From assembly GCA_033439685.1 (NCBI GenBank), contig JAUEDM010000005.1:868001-932000 (forward strand): a stretch of DNA of 64,000 bases, in the 5' to 3' direction. Shown one piece after another: positions 44,547 to 56,027 of the stretch (positions are counted from its first letter, which is position 1; the number at the start of each line of letters is the position of its first letter). This stretch comes from Apodospora peruviana. Taxonomy: Eukaryota > Ascomycota > Sordariomycetes > Sordariales > Lasiosphaeriaceae. Under the pieces are notes generated by a model that worked only from the letters and a program-made list of their open reading frames with translations, was not told the origin of the DNA and ran no database searches. The translations under genes and the position numbers were made by a program.

Positions 44547-46619
44547 TTAGTTCAAAACCCGCGCAGCCTTCCAAAACGCCGTGTTGATATCCTCCTGCTT
44601 GATACCGGGTGAGCGTCCAAGACAGACTGTTCTCTCGGTAAGCTCTATGCGGCGCAGTCGTACAGGTTAGTCCTAATTCCTCAATCACACGAGCGGGTAC
44701 AGTGTATAAACATACCATAAACAAGCAGATTCACATCCACCGTGACCATCTTGCGCGTATTATTCGGCGGCGGCGGGAACCCATCGGCCATACCGTGACC
44801 CATCCCGAATTCGACTGCCGTTGCTTCCGACGACCGTTGTTGTTCTTGCGAAGAATCATGAGATGATAGAAGCGCCGGATCCATATCCCCAGCACTCACC
44901 CACGTCGGATGTTGCAACACATCATCGGCGAGCGTCTCGCCGCTGCTGCTCGACACACTTGATGACAGTGGCGATCTCGTACCATCATTTGTATTCTTGT
45001 TACCGTCACGCACCACTCCTTCCATCTGGAAATGCCCCTCGTCAATCTCAACCGTAACGAAATCCGCGGCGGGAGGAATCGATACCCCGCGCTGGTGGAG
45101 ATACAACTCGACCTCATCTGTATCGAAAAACTCGCCCCCGAAACCCGTCACCCCCAACATGTGCTGCATCGTGGCCTTGTCGAGCCGTTTCTCTCTCACT
45201 CCCATGATTTCTGGAGTAAACGGGCCTACGGAGAAACCGTTTGTGCTCGCAGGCTTCATCACGTCGATTGTCCCTTGGTTGCCGATTCTTTGACTACCAT
45301 CCAACAGTAGGTGGGTGCCGGCGCCGCCGAGATTGAAAAAGGGAAAATGCCAATTAAACAGATTTTCTTGCGTGGTCTTTTGGATGCCCCTGACCAGTCT
45401 TTTGTAGATCGCTTCGCGCGACTCGATGAGGAGACAGAAGCCGAAGACGCGGTTGAAGCGTTTCGGTGGCGGGTTGGGCATTGTTATTAACATCAGAGCG
45501 CGCTCGATGCCGGTCCTCTGAAGACGTCGGCCGAAGGTTGCTTCTTGCAGGGCGTAGGAGGTCGGTGCTGCGAGGGAGGGGAAGGGGGATCCCATTCCCC
45601 CTGTTGTGAAGTTAAAATCTGGTAGTGTCGGATCGAAGGGGAAGCTTGCGTTGTCGAGGGTTGGTTGGGTGATTATTTCGTAGTCTGCTGCTGTAGTAGT
45701 GGCCGTGCCAGTGGTTGTGGTTGTGGTGATAGGCAAGGAGGAGTTGAGGTTGTTTGCGAACACATCTGCAATGAGCTCGTCTTGGCTGACGGGTGTCAGC
45801 TCGTGGCTGATTAGGAGGCCGCCGTATAATGTAGGCTGCTGCTGAGGGGGCTTTTGGGTTGCTGGGTCCGGTGGTGGTCTGATGCTGTGAAATTCTGGCG
45901 GGCTGTTGCTGCTGTCGTGGTCGAGGTCACCTCCGTCGGTGCCTCCTTCTTGCTCGTCGGCTGCTCGAGAACTACTGCCGTCGTCGCTTGACGTGCGGGC
46001 GAGTGCGAGGAACTTCTCGGTGGTTGCGCGGAGCTGCCTCCCAAAATCCGGGGCATGGTCGACGAGCCCGTTGTTGACGGCAAAGTCGTGTAATCTCATG
46101 AATGCGTTGCTCATCTCCTCGTTCGTGTCCTTGAGCTCCTGGACCCGCCGCTCCAGGGTCTGGATGGCATTCTCCTTGCGGTTGCGATAGGCACGCTGTG
46201 CGAGTCGTATTTGTGTCCGTCGGCGCTATACTTCGTGTTAGATATAATGCAAGGAAGGTATACCTTTGGGTTTGGGTTTGATCATCACGACGGTGTGGCA
46301 TACGGTACGGGTCTATTGGGATACTCACATCGGCAGCGGTCTCATCCTTGATGTCCAATCGTGGACGTCCCCTGCTCCTCTTCTTCTCCTCGTCGTCATT
46401 ATCTGCACTCTCTGCGGTTTGACGTTTTGCTCTTTTCCTAGGTCCATCTTGTGATACACTGCTCCCATGAGCCTGGCTGCTCTTCTTTGTCACTTGGTGC
46501 CGGGCAGAAGCTGGGAGATACGGCAGGCCCGGGTCGTACGTCTCAGCACTGAGAATGGCGAGGTCGCCCTGCGAGTAGCGCATTGCGACGAACTGTCTTG
46601 ATGTCACTTGTGACATCAA
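44547..46619 (-). CDS. bZIP transcription factor, 632 aa
   Basis: Three exons on the minus strand: 46619-46329, 46225-44716 and 44644-44547. The phases close exactly. Exon 1 ends with an AT-hook-like KKRSRGRPRLD. Exon 2 opens at once with the basic region RRRTQIRLAQRAYRNRKE and a leucine zipper (IQTLERRVQELKDTNEEMSNAF). Ile replaces the usual invariant Asn of the N-x7-R signature, as in a known fungal subclass with QIRLAQRAYR. The middle is low-complexity (Thr, Pro, Gln, Asp runs). A C-terminal domain (TYALQEATFGRRLQRTGIERAL-type text, FNRVFGFCLLIESREAIY) follows. The last exon ends ERTVCLGRSPGIKQEDINTA, a tail shared by this subclass. Nuclear regulator; targets unknown. A start at the later Met (46583) is possible. 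Confidence 0.9.
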
Positions 46620-48581
46620 GACTGATCATCGGAGGACGGAAGGAGCAGAGAGGCGTCTTTAGGCTGGAAATAATCCACAGTAAGGTTCACAGGGCTAACG
46701 GCGTTCAGTTGGACTCGGCAATGCAGACGGACAATCGGAGGATGTTAGTGATCACGCAGGACAGGGTGGGGTTCCTCGGTATTCATCCAATAGTTTGACT
46801 GCTTCTGAAGTGTGGTGGTGAACATTGAACCTCAAGCTGTCAACTTGTGATGCGTGTCAAAGAGAGCAGCGTTGTGTACTGTAGATGTGCGTTGGAATTG
46901 AGTTTGTTGACGTCGCGATGTAGTTCGGCTTCCGTGTTCAAGCCAAACTCGAGATCAAAAGCAGTGAGAACCTGAGAAGTCGGAACAATTGAGAAAACAC
47001 GAGGGCGAGAAGGGACGGGATGGACCCATGGAATACTGCGCGTTGCTGACTGAGTGATATGGACTCAATTCGCTCGTCTAAATCCGAAAGTCTTCCCAAC
47101 ACTGAATCATCAAAAGCCGAAACTGCATGCAGCTGTGGCTGGCAGGGAATATTTCGAGAATGGCGTGAAATGGGTGAGCTTTCGTTGAACCGGAGTAAGA
47201 TCCGTCCCAGGTCGGATGTCGGCCCAAGCCGCCATGGCACGCACTAACGGGATTACCACCCGCTACGCCGTCATCATGTTAACGCTAGGTGCCAAGACCT
47301 GTCATTAATCTGTGGGGGATCAGTAATCACAAATTCCCACCTTTGACCGTGTCCCGGTCGTCTGCTCTGTAGCCGACCCGCTCCTGGCACTCACCCATCC
47401 AAACGCCTCAGCTTATCGCCAATTTGGCCCAAAACGGGACAAGGCATCTCTCAACGCAGCCCTCTGACCGATCCGGATCGCTGTTCCCCATGGACAGATT
47501 TCAGTTTACAGAACATATTGATGTGCGCCATCCGACGGATCGGCCCTGCCATAGCTCTGACATGACAATTTCCAAATGTGCTTCCACGGCCGAACTGCTT
47601 AGGCTGACAAGCTTGATGATTTATACCGGCCAGGCTCGGTGAGGTAGCACTGAGTAAGGTAGGTAATCCGTACTAACAATGCATCTGCGTATGGGAACAA
47701 GGCGGAGCGCGTCTTACCTATGTTGGCGGCTGGCGAGCTAGTGTCAACCCGCGAACCCCGACGCTGACATCCAATAACTTCTCTCTCGCAGAGATCGGAC
47801 TTTAGGGCTTTAAATGGATCTCAAGTACCCCATAGCCTACCATATTCCATGGTACAGGAATCCTATTTCAAGTCGCGAAGGAAGATGAAGAAGTAAGATA
47901 ATTGTGCTGCTGCGTAAACCTTACGTCTCTTAATCTGAAGAATTTGTTGAAGTCAACCCCTGGAATTTGGAGATGGAGCTTGGAGGTGCATGGATTTAGA
48001 TATTACGAAGCAAAGCCTGAGATGATCTTCAAGGGCCCACAAGAATTACCCAGAGGAACGAGGTTATATCATTAGGCTAGAACTGAGGTTCATCAAGGAC
48101 GTCGACATGTTCACCGTTGCACGTGGAAATGTAAAACTCAATCTTCAGCCCTGCGAGCGGACACTTGGCCAGGTTCATGCTTAATCAAGATAGCCCAGTC
48201 TGACCAATCAAGGTCGTCGATCCAAACTGGCGGGAGTTTTGGCTGGCGCCGCGCTTCCCCGCTTTTCGTCGATTGCTCAGCCCCATTGGAGCTTGGATCG
48301 GCGGGAGGCGGTGCTCAGCCGGCAAGAACCGTTGTCATCCCACCTCTCAGACTTTCCCACCTCGCAATCCGAAAAAAAAGTTCGATCTCACTCCGAGCCA
48401 TTTCGCCGATGTTTTGGGGGCATTCTGCTGTCCGATGGTGAGGGGTTGAAAACACGCAGTTTCAGGAGCTAGTAGTTGCTTGCGCTCAGACCATTCTTCT
48501 CTTTATCTTCTTTCTTTCCTTGCGATCCAGGAACTCCCGGTTTGGCTTTGCCGTCTCCACGGCGGCCCGCCCTTTGCGACC
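46620..48581. other. Long divergent intergenic region (about 2 kb)
   Basis: No supported gene; open frames are all below 110 codons and lack motifs. It should hold the promoters of the bZIP gene (left) and the kinase gene (right). No tRNA or repeat was found. A short palindrome-like word, TGATGTCAC/GTGACATCA, lies at about 46600-46618 by the bZIP start. Confidence 0.5.
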
Positions 48582-51041
48582 ATGGAAGACCCCGGCGACG
48601 GATGGCAGAAGGTCCTGCCTAACACCCACACGGGCATCGAACGGCTACTCTCGCGGGTGGAATTGGAAGCCTATGAACGGCAGATACTTAAAGAGTGGGA
48701 GGCAGCAAGAGGTCACTGGTCGGGAATGTAAGTCCTCTTCCGGACCACAGAAAAGCACGGTGAAGAACCCGTCGCTGACACCCTGCCCGTCAATAGAGGG
48801 AGACATACGCCGGCGCACGACTTCACCGAGGCGAAGAAACTGCACCACCACCGATTCAAGCTACCTGTCGACAGGAAACTCGGCTCTGGCAGCTTCGGTA
48901 TCGTCGAAAAGGTCCACTTCTCCCACGGTAACCGTACAATATGTCTGGCAAGGAAACATATTCAGTATCATCGTCGCCGGACGATACAGCTGATGCGCGA
49001 AGAGGCGAATGTCATGGAAAAGCTCGACCACGAACACATTGTCAAGCTTGTTGGGACATATGCTGTCAGGCCTAATGAACTGTTCATCTTGCTCTGGCCG
49101 GTCGCCACCTGCAACCTTGACGACCTTTTCAACGACTTGGATGCGCTGAAACTAAGACATGGCGACCGGGATGAAATAGTCAGCCGGCTGGCAGCCCTGG
49201 AATTGACTAATCTCCGCGCCGTTGAACAACCGAGCCACCGAATGTCTCTTCAGTCTGGTCCAGCCAGTTGTCCCCTGAAGTACCTGCAGCAACTTATTGG
49301 CTGTATTACCCGGGCAGTAGCTTACTGCCACGAAGCCAACATTCGCCATCTTGATCTTAAACCTAGCAACATTCTTCTTAGTCCAGGCCGCGTGTACCTG
49401 GCTGACTTTGGCATCGCGAGAGACGTCCACGACCGGGACCATACCATGACCATTGGAGCGCAAGGGACACCAAAGTGGAGAGCACCCGAAATCCTGAATC
49501 AGAATGACGAATGGTCGATGAAGGCTGCCGATGTGTACTCGCTAGGCCTCGTACTTCTCAACATTGCCACCGTTCTTTATGGTGCCGATATGGCCGACTA
49601 CGACGCCGTGGTGGGCGAATTGTCCCCTCGACTTCGGGCCGAGAAGTTGGAGCAGTACCACACCAAACTCGAGTCCATGGCATTGGCAACCCAAGAAGTT
49701 GCTGATCCCAACGCACCTACGTTTCTGCCAAGACACATTGTTGGGTTGACTTCGAGAATGTTGTCGCCAGAGCCGTCAACCCGCCCTGTGGCGACGCAGG
49801 TTGACATTGAGCTTGTTGAGTTGGGCGGTATTGACCAAATCTACCACTCGCCATGCTGCAAGAAGAGCTCCCGTTTTGTCATGGAATGGATGAGCAGCAG
49901 ACTGAGGCTCGTTGCGGAGGAGCGTAACCGGCTGCTGACTGAAGATCAAAAGCGGGTCAAACGGCTCGAGGTGCTGGAAGCAAAGGACGAGACGTACGAA
50001 ACCCGGATTCGCAACGAGCGCAAGTTATTTGCGGACAAGATTGCAGTTTTGCAATCACAGCTGGAGAAAGAGAGGAGCGATCGTAAGAAAGCAGAGTCTC
50101 TCGTCGAGGAGCTCCAGCGGGCCGGGGCCGGGAGACGGCCGCATCGTCCAAGCATCCCTCGACCAACTTCGGATCGAACTCCAGCTTGCAGCAGCCCAGC
50201 CCCTGGTGGTCTGATGATGCGGCGCACTCATCCCATACCTACTCCTTCCTCCCAATCACCATCACCACAAGCGCCACAGAGAGTTATCGCACCCACGGTC
50301 ACCTTCAGCGCCCGCCCAACGTACTCTCAGCTTGCAGCAGCAGCAATCTCTCCACCAGCAGCGATTCCGAGTCCGGTCCGCCGGGAATCTATCGCCCGTG
50401 TCTCGCCATCCCTGATTCCTGTTACCAACAGCCCGACCCCGGACTCGCCTGGATATCCGCTGCGCTCACGCACTTCGGGCTCCCGCCTGCCTCAGCCCGT
50501 CCATCCTGCCACCCCCATCCGGTCAGGCACCCCCAGCCTCAACCGCGATCCATCGTCGACAGACAGCACGCAGTTCAGCATGAGCAGCTCGATGTTTAGC
50601 CGCTTGAGTGGACAGTCGAGATACTCGGCTGCCGACACCAGCGTTGCGGGGACGCCTGCGATGGACAGTTCGCCTCTCAATGATACCACCGGCAGGGCCG
50701 CGGATGAGAGAGCTTCAGATGGAACCGATGGGAATAATGATCCCACAGCTAGCTCAAGTGGGGACGGTGGTGTTGGGCTTGGATTGGGCTTTGAGACTCT
50801 TGTAGTCAGAAGGGAGAGTATGGCGAGTGACCGGCCTAGCATCCGGGATTCCGCTAGTGTCGTCAGCTCATCAGCTGCTGCGCCTCCCGGGACATTGAGT
50901 CCCGTCCTCAGCAGCTCCGCATTGTCGTCGCCTCGCGCAACCTATGCGGTGGTGGACCCGCAGACAGGCGGTATCAGACTGCCGCCTCTGCCGACGGCCC
51001 GGAGCTGGGCTGATGTTGCGAGGAGGGAAAGGAGGGGTTGA
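48582..51041 (+). CDS. Serine/threonine protein kinase with disordered tail, 796 aa
   Basis: Two exons (48582-48727, 48797-51041). The intron (GTAAGT...AATAG) places the Gly-rich loop LGSGSFGIVEKV (about 78-89) in frame. Catalytic elements are Lys102 in CLARKHI, Glu117/118 in the REEANVMEKL helix, HLDLKPSNILL with catalytic Asp235, DFG at 252-254 and the APE motif (WRAPEIL, 278-280). Leu replaces Arg of the usual HRD triad, so phosphorylation of the activation loop may not be needed. The domain ends near residue 360 with a CCKKSSRFVMEWMSSRL segment. A coiled coil follows at about 385-450 (VKRLEVLEAKDETYE). The remaining 340 residues are Ser/Pro-rich and disordered with many SP sites. The closing TARSWADVARRERRG may be a short conserved tail. 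Pathway unknown; the layout is typical of fungal accessory kinases. Confidence 0.9.
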
Positions 51042-51674
51042 GTCAGGGCTGGCCTTGAAGATGAATCCAAAGCGGCTCATGATGGCCACCCTTTCTTCAT
51101 GCTGTTGACATGAGCAAGGTCTGTGATTGTGGTCACTGGCGTTGTGCATAAAGCACCATGCAGTCTAGGCCCACGAGCTTGAGGATACCGCCCGAGCCGT
51201 TGGGAGACCTGGAAAGCTCAGCCGTGGGCCATCAAAATGATGGCGGAGGCTGTTGTAAGACTCCGGACTGCTTTTCTTGGGGGGTGTTGATACGGATATG
51301 AGGGTTAATAAACCCGTGAGCCGAATTGATGGCCCGCACACAGACGAGTGTGGATCGGGGCCTCGAATAGAGGAGGAACTTGACGACTTGGATATGATGG
51401 ATGATGTTGTATATACCCATGCATGTATTTTGGGTGTTTGCATATTAGCGATGAATATTGCATGCATGAATTCTGTCTGTTGTTTTTGGCACATGAAGAC
51501 CAACCCTGAAGGTGCTCAAGTTGTACGGAGTCCTGAGTCGAGTCCAGTCACATGGGAAAACCTAGCAGCCCAGCCAGCCCTACGCTAGAGCTTTAGCCGC
51601 CTGCAGTAAGCCCCACCACACACAATGGCACCCCACAAAAGGACAATTTCTAACTCGAATCTGCAACAAATAAA
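51042..51674. other. Intergenic, no gene seen
   Basis: 3' flank of the kinase gene and 5' flank of the tRNA; no coding signal. Confidence 0.45.
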
Positions 51675-51765
51675 CTCCCTGTGGTGTAGTTGGCTATCAC
51701 GTTCGACTGTAATTGACTATGAAATCATAATCGAAAGGTCACCGGCTCGATTCCGGTCGGGGAGA
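51675..51765 (+). tRNA. tRNA-Tyr(GTA) with a 17-nt intron
   Basis: The cloverleaf folds with acceptor CTCCCTG/CGGGGAG (C1-G72, the eukaryotic tRNA-Tyr identity pair) and discriminator A. The D arm is GTG...CAC. The anticodon stem TTCGA/TCGAA has anticodon GTA at 51709-51711. A 17-nt intron (51713-51729) lies one base 3' of it. The T stem ACCGG/CCGGT is perfect. The T loop reads CTCGATT, with C instead of T at position 54. T-rich Pol III terminators follow at about 51774. Confidence 0.88.
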
Positions 51766-52008
51766 CGTCTTATCTTTTTTTGACTTTTTTTTTACCCAAG
51801 TTTTCATCTACCCTTTTGTTCTTCCCCTTTTCGGTCTCTTCACTTTGAGATCAAGTCGGGTCTCGTCATTTCTATGTACGTCATATCCTCGTCCATCATC
51901 CCCATCGTCATCATCATCGTCATCGTCATTATAGTCACATACAACACTTGTGTACTTGGAAATGTTGGATCTCAATGCACATTCATCAACTTGCAGTCCT
52001 TCAAGATA

Positions 52009-54185
52009 TCACCAAACAGCGCACGCCTCCTCCTCCACCTCACCCTCCCAGAAACCCTGCCGCCTTCCCATTCCCACCCTCTCCTTCTGCTGGCCATCGT
52101 CACCACCATAATCATCATCATCGTAATCCACAAACAAGTCCTTCATGGGCGTGTTAACCGTATCGACAGATCCATACCCCGAATCCGAGTCAAACGCTGC
52201 CAATGATAGGTCCAGCAGCCTATTTACCTTGTTCATATCACTGGATTCACATAGAGAAATAACTTCCGACACACGTCTATCTCTACTGTCATCATCTCTC
52301 TCTTTCCCCTTCCCTTGTGTCGAATGTTGCTGTGGTGGTCCTCGTCCTCCCTGGTCAGTAATGTTCCGAGACAACGACGCCGGGTCGCGTTGATTCCGTC
52401 CAGTTGTTGTTGTGTCATCGGTGCTACTACTACTGTGATGGCTCAAATCGCTATCCGTTCTACTACTGCTACCGCGAAGAGCTAAATCGACTAAATCGGC
52501 CGTAGTAGGCAGGTCGACCGACTCGATTCCTGGAAGAAGGGATTTCATTTCTGCGAGCGAAGAATGCAGGGGGATCATGTACGCGTCGCCTGTAATGTCT
52601 GTCGCGACTACGTGGCCGTAGACTTCGCATGATATGGGGTTGATGATCCATGCGCCTGAGTGGCCATCTTGTACTATTTCTCTCGCTGTTAGTATACTGT
52701 GGTAAGTAAGGCAGTCATGAGATAGGTAAGGTAGAGAGGGGACTAACCGGAATCATCATGGAGGGAAACAAGATACGCTTCAACGCACCCGTGGTCGGGG
52801 TTGAGCATTATCCTGGCTGGGAGATGGGATAGTTCGCCTAGCATTATGCCTTTGTGGTTGGAACTGGTGACCATGACGACTGAGATGGGCTCCATGGAAG
52901 GAAAACTCTCGGGTGGGGCGGTCGTCATGCAATTCTCGTGGAGGCGCAGAGGGTTACTGTTCTGGCTGGAGCGTCGTCTTCTCGGTGGTGGTGGACGGTG
53001 GCACTGGTACATGTCGCCGGGTCCATGCCCTTGTCGGGGCAAAACGTTGGGTTTGATCTTGAGTGTTGGGTTCATTTCGAACAGGGCCCAGTCGAGGGAC
53101 GGGATTTTGATGTCTTCGTCTTCGTCTTCGTCATCTGTGGGATTTGGATTCATCGTTGGGTAGACGAGTTTGCCCAGCAGACGCCGTTGTGAGTAGCGGT
53201 GACTGCTAGTATCGAGCGTATCATCGTCCTCGTCTTCGTCCTCGTCAGACGAGAACAGATCCTCAAGAACATGTCCTGCCGTCATCCCCACGAGAGCAAA
53301 GTCTCTCGGCCCAAATGTCAGCTTGACGACACCACCGAGTGTCGCATTGGCGTAGGCAGGTCTGGTGTTGCTGCCAGTGGTCTCGAAATGGATCTTCGCG
53401 CCACAATATGTCACGACGGTGTTGTTCAGACTGGAATGATCGAAAGCCGCCGACAGTTCCCGTGAAAACCTCTTGCGCGGCCCCTCGCCGACGACGATGA
53501 CCTCAAAGTTCGGGGTTATCCCATCTTCGGGGCGGTACAGCTGGCGGACGAGAGGCTGCCTGAGAAGGTTTTCGAGAGAACTGGACGTCTGTTCGCCGCC
53601 ATGGGCAAAGATGACGATGGCTGGCTTGGCGTCGCTGAACGTCTGCCCAACCGTCATCAGTCTGATGGACATTGTCAGACCCAAATTCCTCTTTGTTTTG
53701 CTGCTGTTCCCACTTGGCTGGAATAGCTTTTTGAGACTTTTTTGTGCCGTCATCATCTGCTTCTGAAGCAAGCGCTGCAGTTCAGGCTGGATTTCTTTGT
53801 ATCTGCTGAGGAAAGCTTGATCGGGATCCATCTTGAATGCCTGCAGGTCTTCCCTGCTCGGAAGGGGTATGCTTTTTGGCAGGTTGTCGATGGCGGCTTT
53901 CTCGGTGGCGATGTCGGCTCCGAACTTGCTTGAGGCATGATCTTCGGGCGAGACATTTGATGTGTGGTTTTGTGTCGCGTAGCCCGAGTTTCGCGGCAGC
54001 TTCGACGTATTTAGACGGCATCGAGTCGAGTCTGACGGTGATGTTCCCAGCGAAGAAGACCATGATGCTGTTGATCTCCAGCTTGGTATGGATGTTCTGC
54101 CGGGGATTGGGATTGGCGCTGTTGCTGATGTTGCGTCGTTGCGGCAAGAGAGAACGGGTTGATCTGTTATTTTGTACATTGTCAC
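52009..54185 (-). CDS. Trypsin-like serine-protease-fold protein, probably frameshifted
   Basis: Two exons. Exon 1 ends at 52748; the intron 52747-52674 (GTTAGT...ATAG) joins HDDSV to QDGHSGAWIINP. The order of motifs fits a chymotrypsin-like triad: His in GMTAGHVLEDL, Asp in SLDWALFEM, Ser in QDGHSGAWI, followed by VYGHVVATD. The usual Asp before the catalytic Ser (GDSG) is His here. Runs of Asp/Glu occur between His and Asp motifs, and the C-terminal 170 residues are Ser/Asp-rich and disordered. The frame is open from 54185, but its first 80 residues look random. A better N terminus (MVFFAGNITVRLDSMPSKYV, from 54063) sits in another frame and would join at about 53955 if one base were absent. 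So either translation starts in the poor frame or the gene has a 1-nt insertion. It is divergent from the membrane-anchored gene at 54765. Confidence 0.7.
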
Positions 54186-54764
54186 ACGTGTTTGGAGCAG
54201 TTGTCAGGTTCTTTGATGGTGCATTGGACTCTGTTGAGACTTGAGGAATTGTTAGACAAACTGTCGAGGGTAAAAGGACTGGGAATTAAGACTGAGGTTT
54301 GAGATAGCTCGGCCCTAGGCCACCCTATTTGAGAGCTCTCTTGCAGCTCGAGGGGTCGTCATCTGGTCCAATTGGGGGTTACATGTGTTATGCAGGCGGC
54401 TTTTGGCTGCGCAAGCGGGAGTTGCCAGATGACCTTTTAGTAGGAGTTTGGTTGGCTGAACTCCGACTTATCTGGACTTATCTGCAAGATGCGGAGGCGC
54501 AGCATCGGGAATAATATCTTGAGTTGAGGCATCCAGGCAACACAGGCCTCTTGTGCTACGAGACCAAGGACATTCGAGATCCTACTTGCGGAACGAGGGG
54601 CTGTGTTGACAGACTGCAAGTTCTAACCTCAGTGCTGGATTTCTGTTGCCACTTGAAAAACTTTGTTCAGAATTTCCAGAGTTGGGATTTTATACTGCTC
54701 GAAAAAAACCTGGTAATTAATGAATGCTGTTTTGCACCCTTCTACTAATTTGACCAAGCACACT
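54186..54764. other. Divergent promoter region
   Basis: Between the protease-like gene and the membrane-anchored protein gene. A TTTTATAC word at 54687-54694 may be the TATA box of the right-hand gene. No gene is seen. Confidence 0.45.
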
Positions 54765-56027
54765 ATGACAACATACACAGCGTTCCCCTTACGGCTTGTT
54801 ACCCGGGCAGAGTTCCGGTCCCTGTGCGAGACATTGTGGGACTGGAGTCCTGATGCATGCAGACATGGAGGAGCATGTACATTGTCGACTCTCAACCCAC
54901 GGCCGCCCCCATGCCATCGCGGCAGTCTTGAACAGCTGGAACTAGTGTTTTTCGACTTCTATCGGGAAACGACAAGTTCATACGTTACAGACTTCTTTGG
55001 CGACGAGCATCAGGCTCTTAGAAGCCACCAAGATCTGTTCGATATCATCTCGACGCTCAAGAGCAACCACCAAAAACTCATTCGTAAGGAGTGCCAGGCA
55101 ATGTATTTCGCTGCCCGCAGCTCTGATGACCGAGAGACCACTATCCCAATCGCCGATCAAGAGCGGGCCTTCAACCTTGCGGCTACAGTGATGACCATGG
55201 TCAAGACGCTCGGCAGTGAAGACGGCAACAATATGTCCGCCACAGCTGGGTACTACGAGGAACAGGAACACGGACAAAGAGTCAATAGGGCACCCTTCAT
55301 CTGGAATCCAGACCAAACTCTCCAAACGGCGCTTCTGGAAACATTTCCCACCCGTCTTCACCCCAGCCTGCAAGACGGCAACGCAGACGCAGATACCATC
55401 CTCTCCAATCTGACAGCCGTCAATCTGGCGAGGATAGCCAAGCTCAAGTTCGAGCACACCAACGACCTGCGCGACCACCTAAGACTCAATCCTGTTTCAG
55501 GTATAGTCCAGATATTCAGCCTCACCAGCGTCCTCAAGGAGCATCTCCTGGCTTCGAAGCGGATGATATTAGATTCCGACGAGCACGACGATTTCTATTT
55601 CCCCCGTTTCCTAGCCCTCGAAACGCTCTACACCTTTCGGCTTCTCTTCCCGCAAGACGAAAAATCGCAGGCATTGCTCAGGAATCTGGTCGCCAAACAC
55701 GACTTCGACCCAGATTGTCTCCGCTTTGGAACCGCACCATTCGAGTTGCAGAGTACAGACGAGAGGCAGCGCGCGGCGCAGTTCCCGGTCTGGGGCTCGA
55801 GGCTGATGGATCTGTACGACGAGATCGAGAACCCCAAGCCAAGGGGGATGCTGGATGCGTGGCTGGAGAGGAGGAGCAAGTCGCGGCATGTCATGATGGC
55901 GACCATCGTGGGCGTCTCGGTGGCCATTGTGCTGGGGATATTGAGTTTGGGGGTTAGTTGTTTCCAGGCTTGGATCTCATGGCAGGAGTGGAAGGGGCAG
56001 TCTCCCCCCGGTCCTGTAGCACCGTGA
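54765..56027 (+). CDS. C-terminally membrane-anchored protein of unknown function, 420 aa
   Basis: Intron-free. The family is a fungal one I recognise only by its closing block, PVWGSRLMDLYDEIENPKPRG followed by LDAWLERRSKSRHVMMATIVG and one membrane segment (about 373-395 of this model), ending in a short Pro-rich tail. The main body is helical, with FPRFLALETLYTFRLLFPQD and LVAKHDFDPDCLRFG as further family-like blocks. No signal peptide, so the bulk is cytosolic with a C-terminal anchor. I start at the second Met (MTTYTAFPLRL), because the first ATG at 54720 lies only about 30 nt from the TATA-like word; the longer form adds 15 residues. Its divergent neighbour is the protease-like gene. 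Function unknown; a regulated surface of an internal membrane is a guess. Confidence 0.8.
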   Translation: MTTYTAFPLRLVTRAEFRSLCETLWDWSPDACRHGGACTLSTLNPRPPPCHRGSLEQLELVFFDFYRETTSSYVTDFFGDEHQALRSHQDLFDIISTLKSNHQKLIRKECQAMYFAARSSDDRETTIPIADQERAFNLAATVMTMVKTLGSEDGNNMSATAGYYEEQEHGQRVNRAPFIWNPDQTLQTALLETFPTRLHPSLQDGNADADTILSNLTAVNLARIAKLKFEHTNDLRDHLRLNPVSGIVQIFSLTSVLKEHLLASKRMILDSDEHDDFYFPRFLALETLYTFRLLFPQDEKSQALLRNLVAKHDFDPDCLRFGTAPFELQSTDERQRAAQFPVWGSRLMDLYDEIENPKPRGMLDAWLERRSKSRHVMMATIVGVSVAIVLGILSLGVSCFQAWISWQEWKGQSPPGPVAP

